Shown here one piece after another: positions 58,001 through 64,000 of a DNA stretch of 64,000 nt. The DNA is from Sphingopyxis macrogoltabida (GTDB taxonomy: Bacteria > Pseudomonadota > Alphaproteobacteria > Sphingomonadales > Sphingomonadaceae). The stretch spans positions 1,925,001 through 1,989,000 of the forward strand of contig NZ_CP012700.1 of NCBI RefSeq assembly GCF_001307295.1, in the 5' to 3' direction. Numbering within the stretch: position 1 is the first letter of the stretch; every line of letters starts with the position of its first letter. A program made the position numbers and the translations under genes. The notes under the pieces were generated by a model that saw only the letters and a program-made list of their open reading frames with translations, ran no database searches and had not been told where the DNA came from.

Positions 58001-60118
58001 ACCCCCTATCGCTTCCGCCGCGACGAGATTCAGGGCAACGGCCTGACCGGGCCGTACCAGCTCGGCGCCAGGGACATATTGCCGAACAGCGAACGGATTG
58101 TCATCGAAACGCGCGACCGGCTGCATAGCGAACGGATCGTCGAAACGATCACGCTGACCCGGCATGTCGATTACGATATCGACTATCTGGCGGGGACGCT
58201 CCGCTTCCGCGAACCGGTGCTCAGCCGCTCGTCGGGGCTCGATCCCCAGTTCATTGTCGCCGAATATGAAGTCGATGGCGTCGGCCAGCGCGTGCTCAAC
58301 GCGGGCGGCCGCGTCAGCCTGTCGTCGCACGACGAGAAGCTGCGCGTCGGCGCAACGCTGATCCACGACGAGGATGGCAACGCCAAGACGAATCTCGGCG
58401 GCGTCGACGCCCGTTATCGCCCCGGCATCGATACCGAAATCCGCGCCGAAATGGCGATCAGCGATGCCAAGGCGCAGAATGGCAGCCCCGCCGCTACCGC
58501 GGGAAGCGCGAAGGCGTGGCTGGTCGAGGCCGAGCACCACAGCAGCAAGATGGACGTCCTTGCCTATGTCCGCGAGCGCGAGACGGGTTTCGGCGCCGGG
58601 CAGCTCAATCGCGGCGAGGACGGCACGCGCAAATTCGGCGTCGACGCCCGGCTGCGGGCGACCAAGACCTTGTCGGTTACGGGCAGTGCCTGGCAGGAAG
58701 ATTATCTCGACGTCGGCTCGCGCCGCCGCGCCGCGCGTGTCCTCGCCGAATACGACAATGGTACCACGGTGGCGCGCGCCGGCCTGACCCATGCCGACGA
58801 TCGCCTGTCGGATGGCGCGCGCAACACGTCGAACCTTGTCCAGCTCGGCGCCACCCAGCGCCTAATGGGCAAGCGGCTCGAACTCGACGCACAGACCGAC
58901 TTCGCACTGGGCGGCAAGGACGCGAGCGTGGATTTCCCGACCCGTCACCGCCTCGGCGCGCGCTTCGCGATCAACCGCGACGTCAATCTCGTCGGCAGCT
59001 ATGAAATCGCTGATGGCGACAGCATCGAGGCGCGCACCGCACGGCTGGGCTTCGACCTTGCGCCATGGGCCGGTGCACGTCTGCTCGCCACCGCCAACCA
59101 ACAGGATATTGGCGAATATGGCCCGCGCAGCTTCGCCGCCTATGGCCTGTCGCAGTCGCTGAAGCTCGGCGAGCGCTGGTCGGTCGATCTGTCGGTCGAC
59201 GGCAACCGGACGCTCGGCGGCATTCGCGCCAGGGATGTGCTCAATGTCGATCATCCCGTCGCATCGGGCGGCTTTCTTGGCGGCAATGGAACGCTGACCG
59301 AGGATTTCCTTGCGATCAGCACCGGCGCCACCTGGCGCGCCGACCGCTGGACGCTGACGGGCCGCGCCGAATATCGCGACGGGGAGCTTGCCGATCGTTA
59401 CGGCCTGACCCTCGGCGGTCTCCGCCAGCTCGGCGAAGGCCGGGCGCTCGGCGCGCTCTTCACCTATGCCAAGGCGAGCGGCAGCGGCACGACGCCGACG
59501 ACCGAGGTCATCAATTTCGAGATGAGCTGGGCGCATCGCCCCGCCGAATCGCGCGTATCGTGGCTCAACAAGAGCGAGTTCCGTTCGGACAAGGTGCGGG
59601 GTGCCGTCGCCGGACAGCCCGGCCCGATCGGCGGCGGCGCGCTGACGATCGACGGCGACGCGACGAGCCGCCGCCTGCTCAACAGCCTGTCGCTGAACTG
59701 GACGCCGCTCGGCGACCGCGGGATCGGCAGCGGCGACGGCTGGTATGAACGCGCCGAATTCGGCTTTTTCTGGGGCACGCGCTATAATTTCGACAGGTTC
59801 GGCGAGGACGACGACGCGGACAGTGTTGGGGGCTGGTCGAACCTGCTCGGCGCCGACTTCCGCTTCAATCTGGGCGAACATGTCGATGTCGGCGCGTCGG
59901 GCACCGTGCGGGTCGGCACCGACGCCGACACGGCGAGCTGGGCCGGCGGGCCGACGGTGACGCTGGCGCCGATGAAGAACGCCAATGTGACGCTCGGCTA
60001 TAATTTCGCGGGCTTCCACGACCGCGATTTCGAGGACAGCCGCTATTCGCGGTCGGGGGCCTATGTGACCTTCAAGCTGAAGTTAGACCAGACGAGCTTT
60101 CAGGGGTTGGGGTTGTAA
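55028..60118 (+). CDS. giant outer-surface protein with DUF11, SpaA-like and predicted beta-barrel regions, 1696 aa
   Basis: The signal peptide ends near residue 27 (ATGAGA). The shared module QVISNTASASWSGGASEVLS follows at once. Beta domains come next (LENGDREQITLTETAANSGE; VPGSRVTIVDASTGRPAQVF), then a DUF11 domain (about 355-480; VPGDVIQYRIEVANRDTRRR, VTVSDVLPAGMRLRADTVRV). A SpaA/carboxypeptidase-regulatory-like fold follows (IPGVRVMLQDGSYAVTDEGG, about 515-560), then Ig-like parts (VIAVRLTDRDGKPVRSGL). From about residue 850 to the end, alternating strands with aromatic girdles (YVTFKLKLDQ near the C-terminus) suggest an outer-membrane barrel, which would make this the anchor of the locus. 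The barrel is inferred by eye. Confidence 0.82.
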   Translation: MALSTKYLGLVTALVAAALLPATGAGAQVISNTASASWSGGASEVLSNRVDLTVRQRPPEPPRITTYRLGETGTKSAPLAPTQCESIAGTKRIDLAGAYAGIATSPAALQSSDSFRAGEIVVVGVVLASANRDPQQRDALPVTLALENGDREQITLTETAANSGEFVGIINTIGVPPAIVAGDCRLSVTPGSPVKLQVTDRADASLVALATLDFLVDPFGIVFDSGDGAPVPGSRVTIVDASTGRPAQVFGDDGVSIYPSSVITGQSVRDSGGTIYDFPPGDYRFPFVAPGTYRLVVEPPAPYTAPSKSSPADLAGLRRPDDGLPFVINGASYGSPFTLDSPAPVRVDIPVDQPGLPLVLRKTTSTQVAVPGDVIQYRIEVANRDTRRRTGAVTVSDVLPAGMRLRADTVRVDGVLVTADVAADGREFSVTLPGIAAGRSALLTYLAEVVVSAQPGNALNRATATDNRGTQSNIAEATISIKRDQLGDRMTIIGRITDGGCGVNPGKANGIPGVRVMLQDGSYAVTDEGGRYHFEGVRPGLHVVQIDPSTLPLDREAIDCARSTQSAGSPISRFVEGRGGALKRADFRAIASAPRAAPKTAATVAPTVLSDQDAAGANRDWLAGETPGTGWVFPGTDHNPRAKSVRAVVKHLPGQTVTLRVNGKPVSDLSYEGERKSADGSVIVSMWRGIEIGDGENRLSAEVKDAAGATVETLERSVHYSITPMRATLIRERSVLIADGVTRPVIAVRLTDRDGKPVRSGLTGDFSVPAPYYPAVEADAQQARQLSGLERARPVWKIDGDDGVAYIELEPTTASGTLAMDFTFRDDKIERKQTVETWLDPGDRPWTVVGFAAGTLGYNTLDDRMEPVAETLDDLNADARLALYAKGRVRGKWLMTLAYDSDKDQDDTRFGGVIDPRAYYTIYADRNETRYDAASVRKLYLRLERPQFYAMFGDIETGISEPQLARYQRALNGGKAEYRGRNLAATAFVADTPYRFRRDEIQGNGLTGPYQLGARDILPNSERIVIETRDRLHSERIVETITLTRHVDYDIDYLAGTLRFREPVLSRSSGLDPQFIVAEYEVDGVGQRVLNAGGRVSLSSHDEKLRVGATLIHDEDGNAKTNLGGVDARYRPGIDTEIRAEMAISDAKAQNGSPAATAGSAKAWLVEAEHHSSKMDVLAYVRERETGFGAGQLNRGEDGTRKFGVDARLRATKTLSVTGSAWQEDYLDVGSRRRAARVLAEYDNGTTVARAGLTHADDRLSDGARNTSNLVQLGATQRLMGKRLELDAQTDFALGGKDASVDFPTRHRLGARFAINRDVNLVGSYEIADGDSIEARTARLGFDLAPWAGARLLATANQQDIGEYGPRSFAAYGLSQSLKLGERWSVDLSVDGNRTLGGIRARDVLNVDHPVASGGFLGGNGTLTEDFLAISTGATWRADRWTLTGRAEYRDGELADRYGLTLGGLRQLGEGRALGALFTYAKASGSGTTPTTEVINFEMSWAHRPAESRVSWLNKSEFRSDKVRGAVAGQPGPIGGGALTIDGDATSRRLLNSLSLNWTPLGDRGIGSGDGWYERAEFGFFWGTRYNFDRFGEDDDADSVGGWSNLLGADFRFNLGEHVDVGASGTVRVGTDADTASWAGGPTVTLAPMKNANVTLGYNFAGFHDRDFEDSRYSRSGAYVTFKLKLDQTSFQGLGL

Positions 60119-60126
60119 GCTGCTCT

Positions 60127-60219
60127 GTCATTGCGAGCGTAGCGAAGCAATCTCCAGCTAACGGCCCGTAAGTCCGCCTGCTGGAGATTGCTTCGTCGCT
60201 ACGCTCCTCGCAATGACGA
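60127..60219. repeat. REP-like palindrome (TTGCGAGCGTAGCGAAGCAA type)
   Basis: Inverted arms at 60127-60158 and 60180-60219 (TCATTGCGAGCGTAGC and GCTACGCTCCTCGCAATGA cores) lie between the convergent giant gene and bkdB and may serve as a shared transcription end. Confidence 0.85.
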
Positions 60220-60225
60220 TGATTT

Positions 60226-61512
60226 TCAATCCGCGAACAGCAGGACCGGCGTTTCGATCAGCTTCTTGAGCGCCTGCACATAGCTCGCGGCATCCCAGCC
60301 ATCGACGACGCGGTGGTCGCAGCTGATCGACAGGTTCATCAGCTTCGCACGGCGAATCTCGTCGCCGTCGAAGACCGGGCGCTCGACGATCTTGTTCGGG
60401 CCGATGATCGCGACTTCGGGGCGGTTGATCACCGGCGTCGTCGCAATGCCGCCGAGCGGGCCGAGCGAGGTCACGGTCAACGTGCCACCGGTCAGTTCCT
60501 CGACCTTCGCCTTGCCGTTGCGCGCAGCCTCGGCGAGGCGCGTGATTTCGCTCGCAAGTTGCCAGACATTCTTGTCCTGCGCATCGCGAATCACCGGGAC
60601 CATCAGGCCCGCGTCGGTCTGCGTGGCCATGCCGAGATGCACCGCGCCGTAACGCGTCACTACGCCGCCCTCGTCGTCGTAGCACGCGTTGATCATCGGG
60701 AACTCAGGGATCGTGCGGCAGATCGCGACGATCAGGAAGGGCAGCATCGTCAGCTTCGGACGGCCGCCGCGATTGGCATTGAGGTCGGCGCGCATGTCTT
60801 CGAGCGCGGTAACGTCCATTTCCTCGACATAGGTGAAGTGCGGGATCGCGCGCTTCGATGCCGCCATATTCTCGGCGATCTTGCGGCGCATGCCGATGAC
60901 CTTGATCGGTTCGTCGGCGCGGGCGCGGCTGGCGCCCGGCGCATGATAGCCCTGCCCGCCGCTGTAGCGCAGGAAGGCGTCGAGATCGGCGTGACGGATG
61001 CGGTCTCCCTCGGCGTGAACCTGTCCGAGATCGACACCGAGATCCCTGGCGCGCGCGCGAACCGCGGGCGAGGCCAGCACGGCCTTGGCATGTGCAGCAG
61101 CGGGCGCAGGTGCCGGCGCGGGAGCGGGCGCCGGCGCTGTCGCAACGGGAACCGGGGCCGGAGCGGGTTCGACGACTTCCGCCACCGAAATCTCTTCAGC
61201 ACCGGGTGTCTCGGCTTCGATCGCTTCCTCGACCGGCGTATCGGCCGGCGGCGCCTCAACGTCGCCGTCGCCGTCGGTTTCGATCACCGCGAGGGTCGAA
61301 CCGATCGCGATCAGGTCACCGACCTCGCCCGCCAGTTCGACGACGATCCCCGAAACGGGCGATTCCATTTCGACGGTCGCCTTGTCGGTCATCATGTCGG
61401 CAAGCTGCGCGTCTTCCTCGACACGCTCGCCGATCTTGACGTGCCAGGCGACGATTTCGGCCTCGGCGATGCCTTCGCCGATGTCGGGCAGACGGAATGA
61501 ATAGCGAGCCAT
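60226..61512 (-). CDS. bkdB: branched-chain 2-oxoacid dehydrogenase E2 (dihydrolipoamide acyltransferase)
   Basis: A 428-residue core of the complex. The N-terminal lipoyl domain has Lys44 in MMTDKATVEM. A flexible Ala/Pro linker follows, then a peripheral-subunit-binding domain (SPAVRARARDLGVDLGQV) and a catalytic domain ending CDHRVVDGWDAASYV (His400, Asp404). It transfers the acyl group to CoA. It is 4 bases downstream of E1beta. No E3 gene is in the window. Confidence 0.94.
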   Translation of the reverse strand: MARYSFRLPDIGEGIAEAEIVAWHVKIGERVEEDAQLADMMTDKATVEMESPVSGIVVELAGEVGDLIAIGSTLAVIETDGDGDVEAPPADTPVEEAIEAETPGAEEISVAEVVEPAPAPVPVATAPAPAPAPAPAPAAAHAKAVLASPAVRARARDLGVDLGQVHAEGDRIRHADLDAFLRYSGGQGYHAPGASRARADEPIKVIGMRRKIAENMAASKRAIPHFTYVEEMDVTALEDMRADLNANRGGRPKLTMLPFLIVAICRTIPEFPMINACYDDEGGVVTRYGAVHLGMATQTDAGLMVPVIRDAQDKNVWQLASEITRLAEAARNGKAKVEELTGGTLTVTSLGPLGGIATTPVINRPEVAIIGPNKIVERPVFDGDEIRRAKLMNLSISCDHRVVDGWDAASYVQALKKLIETPVLLFAD

Positions 61513-61516
61513 GGCG

Positions 61517-62569
61517 TCAGTCCTTCAAGATATTGGTCAGCGCAGTCGCGATGCGCACCGGGCCGGGGAAATAGGCCCATTCGAGGCTATGCGGATAAGG
61601 CGTGTCGAAACCGGTCACGCGTTCGACCGGCGCCTCGAGATGATAGAAGCAACGCTCCTGCACCAGCGCCGCGAGTTCGGCGCCGAAGCCCGAGGTGCGC
61701 GTGGCTTCGTGGATGATCAGGCAGCGGCCGGTCTTTTTCACCGAGGTTTCGATCGCTTCGATGTCGAGCGGCAGCAGCGTGCGCAGGTCGATGATTTCGG
61801 CATCGACGCCCATTTCCTCGACGATCGTCTTGGTCACATGGACCATCGTGCCATAGGCGAGGATCGTCAGTGCCTCGCCGGCGCGTACCGTCGCCGCCTT
61901 GCCGAGTTCGATGCGGTAATAATCCTCGGGAACCGCACTCGCTTCATGCTTCGACCAGGGCTCGACCGGGCGGTCGTAATAGCCGCTGAACGGGCCGTTG
62001 TAGATGCGCTTGGGTTCGAGGAACACGACCGGGTCGTTATCCTCGATCGCCGCGATCAGCAGGCCCTTGGCATCATAGGGGTTCGACGGGATCACCGTCT
62101 TGACGCCGCAGATGTGGGTCATGATGCTTTCGGGCGACTGGCTGTGCGTCTGGCCGCCAAAAATGCCGCCGCCGAACGGCGTGCGCACGGTCATCGGACA
62201 GATGAAGTCGCCCGCCGAGCGATAGCGCAGCCGCGCCGCTTCGCTGACGAGCTGGTCGAGACCGGGATAGATATAGTCAGCGAACTGGATTTCGGGGACC
62301 GGGCGCAGGCCATAGGCCCCCATGCCGACCGCGACGCCGATGATGCCGCATTCGTTGATCGGCGTGTCGAACACCCGCGTCTTGCCGTGCTTTTTCTGCA
62401 GGCCCGCGGTGGCGCGGAAAACGCCGCCGAAAAAGCCGACGTCCTCGCCCATCACGACCATCTTGTCGTCACGCCCGAGCATGACGTCCATGGCGCTGTT
62501 GATCGCCTCGATCATGTTCATCGTCTTGGTGGCGGTGCCCGCCACGGTATCGGTTTCGGCGCTCATCAT
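61517..62569 (-). CDS. bkdA2: branched-chain 2-oxoacid dehydrogenase E1 beta subunit
   Basis: A 350-residue transketolase-like partner. GEDVGFFGGVFRATAGLQKK, TPINECGIIGVAVGMGAYGL and RTPFGGGIFGGQTHSQSPES are the family blocks, with the C-terminal swivel domain from LTILAYGTMVHVTKTIVEE. The start is ATG at 62569 or 62566; both overlap the E1alpha stop, and GGAAG lies just upstream. Confidence 0.95.
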   Translation of the reverse strand: MMSAETDTVAGTATKTMNMIEAINSAMDVMLGRDDKMVVMGEDVGFFGGVFRATAGLQKKHGKTRVFDTPINECGIIGVAVGMGAYGLRPVPEIQFADYIYPGLDQLVSEAARLRYRSAGDFICPMTVRTPFGGGIFGGQTHSQSPESIMTHICGVKTVIPSNPYDAKGLLIAAIEDNDPVVFLEPKRIYNGPFSGYYDRPVEPWSKHEASAVPEDYYRIELGKAATVRAGEALTILAYGTMVHVTKTIVEEMGVDAEIIDLRTLLPLDIEAIETSVKKTGRCLIIHEATRTSGFGAELAALVQERCFYHLEAPVERVTGFDTPYPHSLEWAYFPGPVRIATALTNILKD

Positions 62570-63876
62570 TCGGGCTTCCAGTTGGGGCCGAACTTGGCCT
62601 CTTGCTCTGCCAGCATCTGCTTGCTCTGTTCCTTGAGGTGCCAGGGCATCTCTTCGAACACGTCCTGGAACATGGTTTCGAACGGCTGGTGCATGCCGTG
62701 ACCCAAAATCCCGAGCTTTTCCGACTGTTTCTGGGTCGTCTTGACCAGATCGTCGAGTTCCTTGCGCAGCGCTTCCTGACGTTCGCCGTCCCATTCGCCG
62801 AGCGTCTCGAGATGCTGGGCGAGGCGCGCGATCGGGTCACCGAACGGCCAGGCGGTCGCTTCGTCGGCGGCGCGATAGGCGCTCGGGTCATCCGAGGTGC
62901 TATGGCCTTCGGCGCGGTAGGTGAAATGCTCGATCAGCGTCGGGCCGTTGTTCGTCCGCGCCCGGTCGGCCGCCCATTGCGTCGCGGCATAGACCGCAAG
63001 CGGATCATTGCCGTCGACGCGCAGCCCGGCGATGCCGTAACCGACCGCACGCGCCGCGAACGTCGTGCGTTCGCCGCCGGCAAAACCCGAAAAGCTGGAA
63101 ATCGCCCACTGGTTGTTGACGACGTTGAAGATGACCGGCGCATTATAGACAGTCGCAAAGGTCAGCGCCGAGTGGAAGTCGCCCTCGGCCGACGAGCCTT
63201 CGCCGCACCAGACGGTCGCGATCCGGCTGTCGCCTTTCGACGCCGAAGCCATCGCCCAGCCCACCGCCTGCGGATATTGCGTCGCGAGATTGCCCGAGAT
63301 GCTGAAAAAGCCATGCTCGGGCGCCGAATACATGATCGGCAACTGGCGGCCGAGCAGATGATCGCCGCGGTTCGAATAGATCTGGTTCATCATCTGGATC
63401 AGCGGATAATCACGCACGATCAGGATGCCCTGCTGGCGATAGCTCGGGAAACACATGTCGGACCGGTCGATCGCCATCGTCGAAGCGACCGAGGTCGCCT
63501 CCTCGCCCGTCGATTTCATGTAGAAGCTGGTCTTGCCCTGCCGTTGGGCGCGGAACATCCGATCGTCGAACGCGCGGACGAGCATCATATAGCGCAGCAT
63601 CGCGCGCAGGCGGTCGGGTGTCAGCTTCGGATCCCACGGGCCCTTCGCCTGTCCGTCGAAATCGAGCACCCGGACGAGGCCGTAGCAAAGGTCGCGCATC
63701 GCGTCGGGCTTGGTCGCTTCGCCGGGACGCGGCGTCGCGTCGACCGCAGGGATTGCGATATCGCCGAAATCGGGCGTGTCGCCGGGACGATAGCGCGGTT
63801 CCGGAATATGGAGCGACAGCGGCGGCAGGTTGCTCGCCGGGCGCCCCAAATTCGCCTTGGGAAGCGTCTCGGTCAT
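62566..63876 (-). CDS. bkdA1: branched-chain 2-oxoacid dehydrogenase E1 alpha subunit
   Basis: A 436-residue thiamine-pyrophosphate subunit performing oxidative decarboxylation of valine-, leucine- and isoleucine-derived 2-oxoacids. MLVRAFDDRMFRAQRQGKTS and STGEEATSVASTMAI are E1alpha hallmarks. The TPP motif is VWCGEGSSAEGDFHSALTFA to VNNQWAIS, and the phosphorylation-loop-like RAEGHSTSDDPSAYR follows. The N-terminal 40 residues are longer than in pyruvate dehydrogenase, favouring the branched-chain type. First gene of the operon. Confidence 0.94.
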   Translation of the reverse strand: MTETLPKANLGRPASNLPPLSLHIPEPRYRPGDTPDFGDIAIPAVDATPRPGEATKPDAMRDLCYGLVRVLDFDGQAKGPWDPKLTPDRLRAMLRYMMLVRAFDDRMFRAQRQGKTSFYMKSTGEEATSVASTMAIDRSDMCFPSYRQQGILIVRDYPLIQMMNQIYSNRGDHLLGRQLPIMYSAPEHGFFSISGNLATQYPQAVGWAMASASKGDSRIATVWCGEGSSAEGDFHSALTFATVYNAPVIFNVVNNQWAISSFSGFAGGERTTFAARAVGYGIAGLRVDGNDPLAVYAATQWAADRARTNNGPTLIEHFTYRAEGHSTSDDPSAYRAADEATAWPFGDPIARLAQHLETLGEWDGERQEALRKELDDLVKTTQKQSEKLGILGHGMHQPFETMFQDVFEEMPWHLKEQSKQMLAEQEAKFGPNWKPE

Positions 63877-64000
63877 CTCTTCATCCCTTCGCGGAGCGAA
63901 TCATTGCTCCGTTTATTAATATTTCAACGTGACGACATATTATTACCGACACGAAGGCATTGCAATGCCCGCCTCACACGGCGACGGGCGCGGAAATATG
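63877..64000 (-). promoter_or_regulatory. AT-rich promoter region of the bkd operon
   Basis: The 124 bases upstream of E1alpha contain an imperfect inverted repeat GGAGC-GAATCATT-GCTCC (63893-63910) close to the start codon and an AT-rich block (63912-63950). It presumably holds the bkd promoter. No -35/-10 pair or known operator could be assigned. No gene is visible up to the window end. Confidence 0.35.

Noticed and set aside
55838..58792. Long open frame (about 980 codons) on the strand opposite the giant surface-protein gene
   Set aside because: It is an antisense shadow caused by GC-rich codon bias. Its translation is compositionally odd, lacks domains, and the plus-strand frame has a signal peptide and clear domains.

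Overview
The window is a GC-rich chromosomal segment from an alphaproteobacterium, most likely order Sphingomonadales and close to Sphingopyxis. This placement is inferred from protein style, from the nuo-birA-coaX-rnj-DUF1467 gene order, from DUF2842 and DUF11 proteins, and from dispersed palindromes of the kind common in sphingomonads. It looks like core genome: there are three tRNAs and a 6S RNA, but no transposase, integrase, phage gene, CRISPR array or replication origin.

Layout. 1-7.3 kb: a hypothetical protein, a PaaI-type thioesterase, the ABC-F factor EttA, a secreted M28 peptidase, an alanine-repeat lipoprotein with its own promoter and terminator, a VOC protein, tRNA-Pro, an M20 peptidase and tRNA-Ile2. 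7.3-15.7 kb: a WalW-type deacetylase, a histidine-kinase-like protein with a degenerate ATPase domain, an Lrp/AsnC regulator, a secreted TPR-like protein, a pseudo-Hpt protein, a large membrane-anchored coiled-coil protein and a DUF1467 protein. 15.7-34.7 kb (minus strand): the complete complex I operon nuoABCDEFGHIJKLMN followed by birA, coaX and rnj, tightly coupled by 1-4 base overlaps. Two unrecognised coupled genes are inserted in it, one between nuoD and nuoE and one between nuoF and nuoG. 34.8-42.7 kb: YbjN protein, inositol monophosphatase family, EF-P, OPT transporter, an M23/L,D-transpeptidase cell-wall pair, thiE, a lipoprotein and an O-methyltransferase. 42.7-48.6 kb: a carbon-metabolism cluster tkt-gap-pgk-(2OG oxygenase)-class I aldolase. 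48.7-50.9 kb: a ZauP-like protein, ZapA, 6S RNA, a 265-bp foldback element, 5-formyl-THF cyclo-ligase, DUF2842 and tRNA-Asp. 50.9-60.1 kb: an AI-2E family transporter, then a four-gene secreted/surface locus of DUF11-type proteins ending in a 1696-residue protein. 60.2-63.9 kb: branched-chain 2-oxoacid dehydrogenase E1alpha-E1beta-E2.

The best candidate for an undescribed system is the DUF11 locus at 52.3-60.1 kb. Three of its proteins begin, right after the signal peptide, with the same short NTA-containing beta module. A small companion protein is also present, and a strong hairpin sits just before the giant gene. Other points of interest are the two extra genes translationally coupled into the complex I operon, the foldback element next to 6S RNA, the 2OG-Fe(II) oxygenase coupled to pgk, and two degenerate two-component proteins. 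All functional statements rest on reading motifs and gene order by eye; no database search was run.
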